NCBI GenBank assembly: GCA_001632425.1 | Contig: KV425577.1 | Coordinates: forward strand, 313,462 to 377,461 | DNA: 64,000 nucleotides | Direction of reading: 5' to 3' | Source of the DNA: Neolentinus lepideus HHB14362 ss-1 | Taxonomy: Eukaryota > Basidiomycota > Agaricomycetes > Gloeophyllales > Gloeophyllaceae | Shown here: positions 35,617-46,288 of the stretch, one piece after another | Layout: the number at the start of each line of letters is the position of its first letter | Position numbering within the stretch: the first letter of the stretch is position 1 | Program-made: the position numbers and the translations under genes | Notes under the pieces: model-generated | What the model was told of the DNA's origin: nothing | The model's database searches: none | What the model saw: the letters and a program-made list of their open reading frames with translations, nothing else

Positions 35617-36287
35617 GCTGACGAGATATCAAATTTCTCTTTCTCTTTAGGACGGGTATGTGAGAGTAGTGTATTAGATTATTAAGAGTCGCCGGACAAG
35701 TTAATGACCAGATTCGAGAAGAAGGGATGGGTGGTGCTGCTCGCTGTAGAGCGTATAAGCTTTGTCAGAAAACATGCGGGGTAGCGATTGCACCTACCAC
35801 TCAGGCCACAAAACTAAGCAAATAGCAGTGATCACTTGAGTTACAAGGCAGCTTCAACAAGGACAGCGACTGTGACGACAGACAACGGCAAGGACGGTCT
35901 GGCACAGTGCGAGGATGGTGGTCTATCGCAAAGGAGGGACGAGCACATGGGCGGTGCTTTGTCTTGCGGCCGGGAATGAATGACTAAGCGCGGCGTAGCG
36001 CAGCCACCGAGCACCGCCACATAGACCGGATTGTCGGACCGTTCTGCCGCTCTGGCCCAGTTCCTGCGACTCCAGGACGTCGGACGTACAACTACGAGCC
36101 TGCATGATATCAAGCCTATCACAGCACTACGGCGTTCCCCTCTCCTGGGGCATCTGACTTGCACGGATACTTCTAGGCTCGGGTCAGATATTCAACTAGT
36201 GATGACCAGGTCTTAGGGTATGCCCGCCGATGGTTTGTAATTTAAGAAGTCTCAGCGACTCGGAAGGTCATCTTCTGGTCGACCGTC
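35617..36287. other. Divergent intergenic region between TFIIB and MFS transporter
   Basis: 671 bases that must contain both promoters. No TATA box, repeat or RNA gene was recognised. Confidence 0.5.
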
Positions 36288-38132
36288 ATGTCTACTGCCG
36301 TCGAGAGGTCCATGTTCTCTTCGACAAGTGTCCCAACTACTGGAGAACCTGCTGTGTCCGAGCTAGCTATCGAGGAAGAACAGCAGCCAGAAACCGCTGC
36401 GCCCGCAGAGTCAGCACCCACAAAATTGCCGAATGTCAATGCAAGTGTCCCCTCGTCTAGTGTGTACGCCTTGCGAGAGTTAGCGCAAGAATCTGATCCC
36501 GAAGACCTTCCCCGCGAGGAGCGTCTCCGGATTTATACTGAAATAGCGCTCCCGGAGCTCGGGTATGCCTATCCAGCCCCTTCTCAGAATGCCCCAATTG
36601 CCTCCGATGCTGCCCTACCTATTCCAGAATCAAAGAGTCTGCACCGGTTCAGAATGGGCGCTGCTTTCGTGACCCTTTTCCTAGCCGGCTGGAAGTATGT
36701 TCAATTTCTATATTCTCACTCAAACCTGTTCGGGTTCTGGTAGTTGACACCACTTCTTTCTCAATCAGTGGAGGCTCTACCGGCGCTCTGCTCCCCTACA
36801 TTGAAAGGGCTTATGGTATTAACTATGCCCGTGTCTCCATACTTTTCGTCTGCACTTTCCTGGGCTACATGGTCGCGGCCGTTGCTACCGGTGCCCTTTC
36901 CAGGAGGGTCGGGTTCGGGAGGGCCTTATGTCTTGCCGTAGTAGTCGAACTCATTGGGGTTCGTTCGGGTCATACTAACTAATCCTCCCTGAGAAGTGGA
37001 CTCACTGTTCCTAAAACATGTCCAGAATATTATCAACAGTTCGCAAGCGTCGCACTTCGGCTTGATGTGCTTTGGATTCTTCGTGGTAGGGACGGCATTC
37101 GCCACGCAGCTAGGATTATGCAACGCCTATTTTGCATTGCTGCCAAAGCCCCTTGTGTGGACGGGCCTCCTGCACGGTATCTATGGTCTTGGCGCCTTCG
37201 CAAGCCCTTTGGTTGCGACCGTCATAGTCACGAAGGGGCTTCCCGTATGTTTTCTGTGCCAGTGACGGGTTTGGCACTGCTGACAATGTTGAAACATTCA
37301 GTACAATCTATTTTACACGACCAACATTGGCATGAATGTCCCTGTTCTGGCAATCACCTGGGTCGCGTTCGGGAATCTCAAGGAGCTGCCGTCTCCAAAT
37401 ACCAGTGAAGTATCAAGCACGACCAGAGAAGGGCACCTGAGCCTTCAAGACGTCTTGAAAAGCCGTGTGGTATGGACTTTAGCCATATTCTTGATGCTCT
37501 ACGTCGGTGCTGAGGAGACGATGTGAGTCTTATACCTCTGGGTATAGGGAATTATCTGAAATCTTACCCGTGAATAGTGGCGGCTGGATTGTATCATACA
37601 TCCTCCAAGCGCGGAAAGGGACCGCAGAGGGCGCTTCCTGGGTGGCATCCGCCTTCTACTTAGGTACACCTCCTCCATCATCTCAACAGCCCCACTTCCT
37701 GCCGCTCATCTTGTTCACTCAGGCGTAGCCATCGGCCGCATTACCCTCCCATCGCTCAACATGACCCTCGGCGAGCGCCTCGCCATCATCCTCTATCTCA
37801 TTTTTGCCATCGCGCTCACCCTCCTCTCCTGGCTCCTACCCATTCTCTCCTCCACGGCCTCCTGTACCGCTATCACTGGTCTTTTAATTTCAACATTTTA
37901 CACCGCCGCGATCACAACTGGAGGAAAACTCATTCCACGATCGATGCACGCCGATGCGTTCGCGCTGATGAGCTCTGTCGGACAGGTGGGCAGCGCGGTA
38001 TTCCCTTTGCTCGTAGGCGTTATGAGTACGAAGAAGGGCATTTGGGTGGTTGAGCCGACGGTGGTTGCGCTGCTCGCGGCGCAGGGTGTTTGTTGGTTAT
38101 TGGTACCGAAAGTTGGAAGACGCCTTGACTAA
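36288..38132 (+). CDS. Major facilitator superfamily transporter, Bsc6-like
   Basis: The protein resembles the fungal MFS group annotated after yeast Bsc6; the substrate is unknown. The start at ATG 36288 gives a long hydrophilic N-terminus of about 110 residues before helix 1 (FRMGAAFVTLFLAGW). GGSTGALLPYIERAYGINYA and VSILFVCTFLGYMVAAVATG then SRRVGFGRALCLA hold the MFS loop 2-3 signature. The intron ending 37022 joins ELIG to NIINSSQASHFGLMCFGFFV. GLLHGIYGLGAFASPLVATV and later helices follow (VWTLAIFLMLYVGAEET, LAIILYLIFAIALTLLSWLL, FALMSSVGQVGSAVFPLLVG). It ends LLVPKVGRRLD with TAA 38130-38132. Twelve helices are plausible. About seven exons. Confidence 0.85.
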
Positions 38133-38578
38133 TCAACGTCAAGATAGACAAGCAGAGGGTTTCTCATGTGTTTCATTGCCTTAAATTCTACCACACTCGC
38201 CATAGACGGATCCAAATAGTCATAGAAGAATGCCAACTCCATCCTCCACTCCCCACAAATTTGTGTTAGATCATGTGCGGATGACATGGCCAAGCTGTTA
38301 CACTAACATTGCATTGCACCGGAAGAGAAAACCATTGCGGACACGACAAGAATAAACCAAGGCGTACACAGCATAAAGCATAACATGACTACTCACTGGC
38401 AAGCTACAGTCCGCCGATCGAGAAAAACAGTACGAAGCTATGAAGATCATATACAATATATGTGTGATAGGGGGTTGGCGAATGTCTTGCATTGAGATGA
38501 TTGAAGAATGTGTATGAGACAAGAGTGCTGGTGCCGGGCAAGAGTTGGGAACGAGCGAAAATGCATGGAGAAAGACGA
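38133..38578. other. Intergenic, convergent 3' flanks
   Basis: 446 bases between the convergent MFS and CASC3-like genes. Nothing was recognised. Confidence 0.5.
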
Positions 38579-41155
38579 TTAATAATAAACAGCTTGCTGG
38601 GGAGGGGGAGGCTCGGCAGGGTACATCTCATACGGGGGCATCTGGCCGTGGGACATGTCCATGTACGGAGGGTAGCCGTAGTGCTCGGGGTAGTAGTATG
38701 GCTGCTGGTATGGATTGTACACCATCATGCCGGGATCCACTTGGTACGCCTGAGGAGGAATGTCGCCATTAGCGCGTGGCACGGCGTCTCCTGACGGCTG
38801 CATTACCTCGCTTTTCTCAGCCTGTTGCGGCTCCGTTGACTCCTCTGTGAAAGAGGAATCCATCCCGACAACGGCGGTCCTTAGTGTCGACGGACGGTGC
38901 GACGGTTTCCGCTCCAACTGATCTGTCGGCGCGCGGATCTCAATACGACTGCTCTGCCGAGGTAGAGTGAACAAGGGTTGCCCTGTCGATGGGTCGATAA
39001 AGCCGCTAAGAGACGGTGACGGCGAATGAGAGTAGAAGTCGGGCGAGGCCAGTGAGTGATGAGGCGTGTGTCCAGGTACGAAGGCGGGCATGGGCGGTGA
39101 CACAACATGGCCATGCATGATAGGGCGAGGATTGTACATGGGAGGAGGGGGCGTAGCTTGCAGGTACACCGGCCGACCTGTCGCGACTTCGTACGGCATA
39201 CCGTGTTGTGTCATCGCAATACCAGGCGGGAGAGGTTGAGGATAACCGTACGGAGACCCGAACGTCGGAGAAGTCGGTGCTATAGGAGAGAAGGATGTTT
39301 GTAGAGGCGGCAAGACAGGGGGCGCCAGGCGAGGCTCCGGTGCAAACGGTTCGGCGGGCAACGATGCAGCACTTTGCTCCGTAGCAAGGTGTTCCACTGA
39401 CGAAGTCGGTGCATTTGGACTATGCGCTTGCTCTTGTGCCACTTGCGCACGTAGCTGTTCAGGGAATACGTTGATTGCCTGCGTTGGTGTGAATGGTGGT
39501 GCCGTCACAGCCTGCTCAGGTAATTTGGATGGACCTGCTTCCGATCGCACAGACATGGAACTAGACTCTTCTACAACGAGGGCGGCGGCAGGTGCACGGG
39601 GAGATAATTCCACAGGATGCTCAGCCACCGTGACAACAGCCTCTACCGCTATAATATTGCCATCCACCGCCTTCTCCTTTCCGGCTCGTTTGGGAAGGCG
39701 AACCGTGATGAACTTGTCCTCGTCATGTAAACCAGGTGTATAGAGTGACTGAGGCGTGACTTTCTTCGGAGAAATGAATGAGAGCGGCGGCCCTCTGATG
39801 ATAGTCCCGCCCTGCCGCTGGTCTCCCGGAAGTTTCACGCGATAACCTTGGCCAACCCCGTGCTGTGGCTTCAGAGCACCTTCACCGAAATGGAGGTACC
39901 CCGAATGCCTCTTCGTGAAAGGCGGCTCAGGTTTCATAGCGTATTGAGGGCGATCAGAAGTAGAGGGTAGAGGATAGTAAGGACGCGACCTAGTAGGAGA
40001 AGCGTTATAGCCACCGCGGAAAAACCCGCCACGGCCACGGCCTGGGATAAAGCCACCCCTCCCTCTGAAAGGACCGAAGCCTCGTTGCGCTGTCTGCTGC
40101 TGCTGCTGCTGCTGTTGCCGTTGTTGCTCTTCACGGACAGCACGGCGTTGTTCTTCGCGAAGCTTCATTTCCTCGAAACCATCGTGAGTCCAAGTCCGCT
40201 CTACTGGTGGCAACTGAGAGTCGTCCTTCTCCGCGTTCGCTTCCTTCTCCGCTGCTGGACCCGACGGTGCCCCGCTGAAAAATCCCCCACGACCACGACC
40301 TCGCATAGCCATACCACCCCGTCCGCGACCACGCCCCTGCCATCGACCTCTCCACCAGCCACTCAAACTACGAAGCTCTTTATCCAGTAGACGATCATCA
40401 TGCCCCCAAAATTCGCCGACAACAGGAACGTACGACGGGTCAGACTCGAGTCGGCGTTGATATGCCTGACGCGCAGTTTGACCCGGGGGACGTCTCTGGA
40501 ACGGAGCTCGAGACGAAGGACGAGAAGCTTCCTCTGATGATTCTCCCTCAGGCTTCTGGATGTCTCCTACCGGAGCGTCTTCCTGAGGTAGCTGAGGCGA
40601 AGACGGTACCGCCGTAGTGGCAGTAGGTTTCTTGCTGGCCTTCGGGGTTTTCTGTTTCGGCGGCGCAAGAGATACGTCAGCGTCGTGCGTTCCCAAATCA
40701 GCGAAGTCAATGACTGGCAGATCAGCCGGGCCATTACGATGCTCATCCGCCACCATTTCTGACCAATCCACAGCACCATTCGCAAATATGGAATCGGCAC
40801 CATTGGTGGGCTTGGTCGAAGACGTACCGTTCACATGGGTGCTACGGTCGAGGTCGGCAGGTGGCGGACTCTGGGTGGTACTGGGGGTTACGACCGAATA
40901 CTGTTGCACAGGAACATCATCGGAAGCAAGCTCACTTTCCGACTCTGTATCGGATCCAAGGGACGATTCGGTATCCTCCAGGTCAGACTCAGAGGATATT
41001 TGACGCTCAATCTCCTCGTCGCTGTCAATCAGGTCCCTCGCGCGAACCCTCCTCCTGACCACTCTCGATTTCTTTGGCGGTGCCTGGACCTTGGATACAC
41101 CATTTGTTGATTGATGGGAAGAGCTAGACGAGGTAGCAGCGACTGTAATCGGCAT
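38579..41155 (-). CDS. CASC3: Barentsz/CASC3 (Btz domain) protein, exon junction complex component
   Basis: Barentsz/MLN51 binds eIF4A-III and RNA in the exon junction complex and acts in mRNA localisation and decay. This is a single open exon of 858 codons, unusual in a window where most genes have many introns. The N-terminus is acidic and Ser-rich (RRRVRARDLIDSDEEIERQ). The Btz (SELOR) domain, residues about 225-330, shows ESDPSYVPVVGEFWGHDDRL, then WWRGRWQGRGRGRGG and ERTWTHDGFEEMKLREEQRR. A Q-run (about nine Gln) and RGG/FRGRGG repeats follow, typical of RNA-binding tails. The C-terminal half is Pro/Ser-rich and ends in a Tyr/Pro/Gln-rich tail (YNPYQQPYYYPEHYGYPPYM). The stop is at 38579-38581. 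Budding yeast lacks this protein, so its presence fits an intron-rich genome with a functional exon junction complex. Confidence 0.85.
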   Translation of the reverse strand: MPITVAATSSSSSHQSTNGVSKVQAPPKKSRVVRRRVRARDLIDSDEEIERQISSESDLEDTESSLGSDTESESELASDDVPVQQYSVVTPSTTQSPPPADLDRSTHVNGTSSTKPTNGADSIFANGAVDWSEMVADEHRNGPADLPVIDFADLGTHDADVSLAPPKQKTPKASKKPTATTAVPSSPQLPQEDAPVGDIQKPEGESSEEASRPSSRAPFQRRPPGQTARQAYQRRLESDPSYVPVVGEFWGHDDRLLDKELRSLSGWWRGRWQGRGRGRGGMAMRGRGRGGFFSGAPSGPAAEKEANAEKDDSQLPPVERTWTHDGFEEMKLREEQRRAVREEQQRQQQQQQQQTAQRGFGPFRGRGGFIPGRGRGGFFRGGYNASPTRSRPYYPLPSTSDRPQYAMKPEPPFTKRHSGYLHFGEGALKPQHGVGQGYRVKLPGDQRQGGTIIRGPPLSFISPKKVTPQSLYTPGLHDEDKFITVRLPKRAGKEKAVDGNIIAVEAVVTVAEHPVELSPRAPAAALVVEESSSMSVRSEAGPSKLPEQAVTAPPFTPTQAINVFPEQLRAQVAQEQAHSPNAPTSSVEHLATEQSAASLPAEPFAPEPRLAPPVLPPLQTSFSPIAPTSPTFGSPYGYPQPLPPGIAMTQHGMPYEVATGRPVYLQATPPPPMYNPRPIMHGHVVSPPMPAFVPGHTPHHSLASPDFYSHSPSPSLSGFIDPSTGQPLFTLPRQSSRIEIRAPTDQLERKPSHRPSTLRTAVVGMDSSFTEESTEPQQAEKSEVMQPSGDAVPRANGDIPPQAYQVDPGMMVYNPYQQPYYYPEHYGYPPYMDMSHGQMPPYEMYPAEPPPPQQAVYY

Positions 41156-41519
41156 TTGCGATACCTGACGAGGTTGCGCACGTCAATAACGTACTTAAAA
41201 AATCGAAGTAGAGACCGTACTTAGCGTAAGAGTATGACCCTGAGAGGCGCTCGTCGAGCCTTCACAAGAATTAGAGATTAAACGAGATTTTGACAGCGAG
41301 AAAGAAACGAGATACACAAGCAGATATTCGCAGAGCGTAGGAGAGACTGCGGAGAACGTCGGAGACAGTGACGAAGAGGGGTCAGCACAGCAAGCACGAC
41401 GACACAAAGGCAGGCTGTCGCGGCTCCGTGGGCCAATTCAAACTCCGCTCGTGTCTAGTCATCCATTCATCACCTGCATGTGCTTATTTAATAATACTCG
41501 TATTCTGTCTCACTTTTAT
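41156..41519. other. Intergenic region upstream of CASC3-like gene
   Basis: 364 bases with the CASC3 promoter and leader and the 3' flank of the hydrolase gene. A short minus-strand ORF (41195-41407) is probably chance in the leader. Confidence 0.45.
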
Positions 41520-42790
41520 CTACATACGTGCTCTCGTTTGCGGCACCAATGTCAATTTTGCCAGCCATTTCATCACGCTCTCCGTGACCATCTCTCTTGC
41601 CTCGACCATGAGCCAGTGACCCTTCTCCTCTATCGCGACCTCGTCCAGTTTCGCAACTTGACCCTTCTGTGCCATCAACGCCTTTGAAGTAGGATCCCTA
41701 GTGCCCCAGATGAACAGCACTGACAAGTCGGGATGGAGAGAGCTGGACAGGTTGGCGGCTGACAAGGTCGAATGAAAAACCCGTGTCGTACGTGTCATAG
41801 TACGTGTTCTTACCTTTCTCCTCGTCAAACCGTATCTTGCTTGTCCGATAATACGAAAGGGGTCCGTGCATTTGGCGAAGCTGCCCGAGGTAGTATTCTC
41901 TCTCCTATATCATGTCTCGAATTCATGCCTAGTGCTGCATGAACTCTTTCTCTCACCTTAGGACTCAAAATGCACTTCGAGTCTACGTCAACCTCTTTCT
42001 CTCTCGTTACGATTGGTCGCAGCGCCCCTGGCATGGTGAAGTTCAACCCACCATTCGGGGTTCTATGCATCAGAGGCAACAATATTGTTAGCTGTTCAAC
42101 AATCTCGTCAGTTCCGGCCTCTGGATCCACCACAGAAAGGTAACTCACACTGGCCTCGATCTCTTTCGTAAACCTGTCATCTGCAAAATAAAGCTGGTAT
42201 CCCAGATTAGGTGCATGCTCGACGACCCTTTCCAGTGGAGTATATTGCTTTGAAGGAGCCGTAAAAGGGACCGGCAATCTACACCAGGAAAAGCTTGTTA
42301 CTGGATGGATCCAGAGATCGCTAGAAGACTTATAGCACCAAGGCCAACACCCTGTCAGGATGCCATAGCGCAAATCGACCAGCTATCAATGCACCCCAAT
42401 CGTGCCCGATAATTACCGCTTTACGAATCTGAACTGCGTCAAGGAGAGCTGCGAGGTCATCCGAGAGTCTCTTGGGCGAATACTGTATTGCTTCCTTGGG
42501 CTTGTCAGTTCCTCCGTATCCCAACATGTCAGGCACGATGACTCGGTATCCCTGCTTCACCCAAGGGCCAATCTGGAACCTCCAGCCGAACCTACGAAAG
42601 AGGTTACGGTGTTTGGTATTATGTGGCAATGCTGTCTGCACCAGCAGTCGGGAAAACCGTGTATACAGAATAGGGTCTGTGTAGTGATGGCATCGTAGTT
42701 AACTGGTTTCTCGTCTATGAAATGATATCTACGCCCTGTAGACAGTAGTTCGATGTTATGATGGAAGCTTGCCGGGTCTGAGGGGTTCAT
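41520..42790 (-). CDS. Epoxide-hydrolase-like alpha/beta hydrolase
   Basis: Soluble epoxide hydrolases open epoxides to diols through an Asp nucleophile. The start at ATG 42790 gives MNPSDPASFHHNIELL; an in-frame upstream ATG at 42832 is less likely because a TATA box lies only 10 bases before it. LFCIHGFPDCW holds the HGFP oxyanion motif. GWRFQIGPWVKQGYRVIVPD and MLGYGGTDKPKE follow. VIIGHDWGALIAGRFALWHP carries the nucleophile elbow G-x-D-x-G with Asp. The cap domain lies in the exons around 41,830-42,290. The C-terminus has LSVLFIWGTRDPTSKAL (acid Asp region) and VAIEEKGHWLMVEAREMVTE with the catalytic His in GHW, ending QTRARM and TAG at 41520-41522. All triad positions are visible. There is no signal peptide. 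Substrate unknown. Confidence 0.85.
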
Positions 42791-42841
42791 ATCAATACCA
42801 GGGGAGAATCGAAGCTGTGGCCCGCAGTGCATCCCAACTCT

Positions 42842-42853
42842 TATATATATAAA
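42842..42853 (-). promoter_or_regulatory. Probable TATA box of the epoxide-hydrolase-like gene
   Basis: A TATATATATA run ends about 52 bases before the preferred start codon at 42790. Its position argues for that start over the ATG at 42832. Confidence 0.55.
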
Positions 42854-43049
42854 TGCCCATCGGATTTCTACTCCGGCTACACAATTGCCGCCTTGCGCAC
42901 GAAATTAAGGATGCAAGAATGTTGCAACGAAGCACTAAGTTTAACGTTCCTCGACCTTGTTGAAACCGCGTATACTAGAAATTCCTATTAGTAAATGGGA
43001 GCATTAATACACACACAACCATGATCGCCCGATACATCCAGCATCAAGA

Positions 43050-45079
43050 TCATCGTTCCCCGGCCGTCTCCGCCCACTCTTTGCTTCCCATCTGCACGAG
43101 CCGCGAGCAACATCGCGCGAACGCAAAGACCTCCTCCTCGCCGGTGAACATCGAGCTTGTGCCCACAGTGTCGGGCGATAGTCCCTACACACGCACAACG
43201 GTTAGAAGGGAAAGAGAAGGATGAAAAGACGCATACCAGATCGTCCATTACGCTACGCATGTGGTCCGAGATGCCCTTTTCCTTCGAGGAGTCGTCGGAG
43301 AAGACTTGGTATATGGGTACTTCAGATGAAACGAACAGTTTGGTCTACAATTGGACCGTATTGATTTTCAGTATTCCAACACGGCAGATGGAATGCGTCA
43401 TACTTTGCTTTCATAGCATGCTAATTTCAAGGAAACGTCAGCAGCGCATTCGTTTGATGGTACCATACAACGCACCATCTATGAACGTAATAAACCTCCT
43501 TGCCTACCCAAATCCTCCCATCAGCCTACTCTCATCCTATCACAGCACAAAAATACACTCACCATATCCTTCTTCCCCAGATCCATCTTCGGCACATCAA
43601 GCACAAACACCGTCCCGAATGTCTTCGTAATCTCCAAATAATCTGCAGCACTCAGCGGCTTGCCACACAAATCCTCGAACCTGAACTTCGCCACGCTACT
43701 CGTGCTTTCCGGCACATGGAGGGTGCGCCCCCAGATATCTAAGGTGCGGTTTGCCTTGACGGGGTCGGAGGGGTCGGAGGTGAGGGCGGAGAAGATCTTG
43801 TTGATCTCGTTCCGGGTAGAATCGGTAAGGGGGTGATAGTAGACGTGCGAGAGGGCGCGAGGGACGCGGCGATAGTCTGTAGAGAGAAGGGGGTGGTCAG
43901 TAGAAGATACGAAGGGGGATGGGGAGAGAGCCGGACCTGTTCCTGAGTCCAGATCGGTGACATCGAAGCGGGTCTTCAGAAGCTCTATACAAGGAACAAA
44001 ACTCGATCGCTGAATGCCGTTCTTGTACAGTTCGTCGGGATGCCGGCTAATAGTCGTTAGGATCGAATAATCCCCAGGCTATGATGTACGTACTTCGATG
44101 TGATCACTGACACGACTCCTAAACTCAACAAACCCTCAAATAACCGCCTCAAAATCATGGCATCTGCAATATCCGTGACCTATCATGCAAAATATGAGGC
44201 TACGGCTCCACAAATGCTGATAGCGCATAACAACCTTCGCCGCACCTGAAACTCGTCAAAACACAGCACCGATGCGTCCTCCGCTAAATCGTGCGCTACA
44301 GGCAAAATTGGATCTCCTCCATTTGCCCCTAGCTTCGCTTTCATAGCGTGAATACGCTTGTGTACGTCAATCATGAAGGCGTGAAAGTGCACACGGCGTT
44401 TGCGCTTAACGTTCGGGGGGAGGGTATTGTAGAAGAGGTCCATAAGCATGGTCTTGCCGGTGCCAACATCTCCGTAGAGATAGAGGCCTTTGGGGACCTG
44501 TTCGGGTGGAATGGCGACGAACACCTCGGGCTCTTCCTCTCGGTGGAATAAGCGGGAGAACTGCAGATGGGTCATGAGCAGAAATGACTCTACCTTTATC
44601 ATGCCACTTACCAATGATGCCTTTGGATGAACATCGGGTACTGGAGGAGGTTCGTAGGTTGTCAATTGGTCGTAGAGGTTCTGTAGCTTCTGGATGATCT
44701 TTGTCTGGTGATCATCCTGCCGCAAGGTCCCTTTCTCAACGAGTGTGTGATACTGCTGTAAGGGCGTGACATGGGCTATCGGAGGTATCAGTCAAATGCA
44801 GAGCCATATGTAAATTTTGTTTACAAGTCACAGACAATTATGCGAATCTTGCGTCGTGCTATGATGACTGAATAGGGAAGACTCCTCCAGGTGCGGGCGA
44901 GCATGTGTCCCTCCTGCAAACGACGACTTAAAAGACCTCCGGTCAATGACTGGAGATGCGTTATGAACGAGTGTGCCCGCAGAACGCAAAGCGGCTCGAG
45001 AGCCGGGAAGGAGAGCAGACTGAGCAAGACGACGCTGCGTGAGATATGGGTATCGACGAAGAGTATTAACTGGCATCAT
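43050..45079 (-). CDS. AFG1: Afg1/LACE1 family mitochondrial ATPase
   Basis: Afg1 is a mitochondrial inner-membrane AAA-type ATPase that helps degrade or move unassembled respiratory chain proteins. The start at ATG 45079 gives a basic, Ser/Arg/Leu-rich N-terminus (NTLRRYPYLTQRRLAQSALL) fit for mitochondrial import. Next comes EKGTLRQDDHQTKIIQKLQN, the family's start-of-domain motif. Walker A is in PKGLYLYGDVGTGKTMLMDL and Walker B in ASVLCFDEFQ. HFHAFMIDVHKRIHAMK lies between them. Later exons carry VTDIADAMILRRLFEG, TSNRHPDELYKNGIQRSSFV and PCIELLK, then FRFEDLCGKPLSAADYLEIT. The last exons give EVPIYQVFSDD, GLSPDTVGTSSMFTGEEEVF and ARCCSRLVQMGSKEW, ending AGER with TGA 43050-43052. The first intron has a weak donor and is the least certain join. 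Confidence 0.92.
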
Positions 45080-45287
45080 AGTGACTAAAGTAGCTGTAGT
45101 GAGAGTCTATAGCACGACCAAGACAGTCCAGGAGGTAGCCAGAATACAAGCAAGACGGAGCCTTATTTATGTATACTCAGGCTGTTAGTAAAGCATTTCT
45201 CAGTCAGATCTACCCAGCTGATCTCATCGGGCAACCCCGGTGCCTTTCGGTGGCTGTAACCGGTCATTCACGAGCTTCGTCTGGTCT
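45080..45287. promoter_or_regulatory. Divergent promoter region of AFG1 and UREF
   Basis: 208 bases between two divergent start codons. No obvious TATA box or repeat was seen. Confidence 0.5.
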
Positions 45288-46197
45288 ATGGACGACGACA
45301 CTCAGGCGTATATCCTCCTCCTGCTATCCGATGGAAACCTACCGACCGGCTCGTTCGTAGCATCTGCCGGTCTCGAGTCTTATATTGCGCACGGCTTCGC
45401 TGCATCCATCCCTGCTTTGGATTCTACCACCAATTTCATACGCGACAGTCTATCGTCGTATGCGCGGAGTGCCCTGCCTTTCGTCCATGATGCACACGAA
45501 GCCGTCTCGCGCCTGGGCAATTGGGAAATCCTGGATGACTATCTTGAGAGTACGCTGAATCAATTGAAGGCCCTGGATGAGCTCTACGAAAACATGACTC
45601 TAAATCACGTCACCAGGAGAGCATCCAAGACACAAGGTGTTGCCCTCCTCACCCTGTATTCCAGAGGCTTCTCCAAACCCTTGCTGTCACAATATGTAAC
45701 ACAGACCGACCCTTCAATGGAAGAACAGCGCGACGCAGTCATGGCGAAGCTGGTGGACTGTTTCAAGCTGGAAATCAGGCGTGAAGAAACGCCGGGACAT
45801 CTTCCAGTGTGCTGGGCTGTTCTCACCGCAGCCTTGGGCCTATCCAAAGGTATGATACTGTAGTCCTGCTTCAGACAGCCCTTCCTATCCCTTATGTTGC
45901 TGCTGTTTAGAGCGGACCCGATTCCTACATCTCTTCTTGCACGCCCGATCGCTACTGTCCGCTTCCGTTCGTCTCAATACCATAGGCCCCTACGCAGCTC
46001 AACAGCTGCTTTCTCACGCCGTTCGACCTCTTGTCCAAGCTGAGGCAACCAAATGCAGGGATCTGAAAACTGGCATTCTCTCCCCTTCAGATGCCGACTT
46101 TAACGATACTGTAGACGGGCCGGCAGTCACCTGGCCCCTAGGCGAGATCCTCGCCGCGCGACACGATCTGCAGCACTCTCGCATATTCAACAGCTAA
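45288..46197 (+). CDS. UREF: Urease accessory protein UreF
   Basis: UreF works with UreD and UreG to insert nickel into apo-urease. The start at ATG 45288 gives MDDDTQAYILLLLSDGNLPT and GSFVASAGLESYIAHGF, the typical N-terminal S(D/S)-LP-G-F-x-S-x-G-E/LE pattern. The middle has LDELYENMTLNHVTRRASKT and QGVALLTLYSR, matching the family's R-x-S-x-x-x-G block. GHLPVCWAVLTAALGLSK is followed by a single intron joining ERTRFLHLFLHARSLLSASV and RLNTIGPYAAQQLLSHAVRP. It ends in QHSRIFNS with TAA 46195-46197. The presence of UreF predicts a nickel urease and UreD/UreG elsewhere in the genome. Confidence 0.92.
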
Positions 46198-46288
46198 CCG
46201 TGTCGACGACACTCGCAAGAAAGGATCAAGACAATACAGAGCTTAGATGAAGCAGGCCTTTTACACATCGGTATCAACACAGCCAAAA

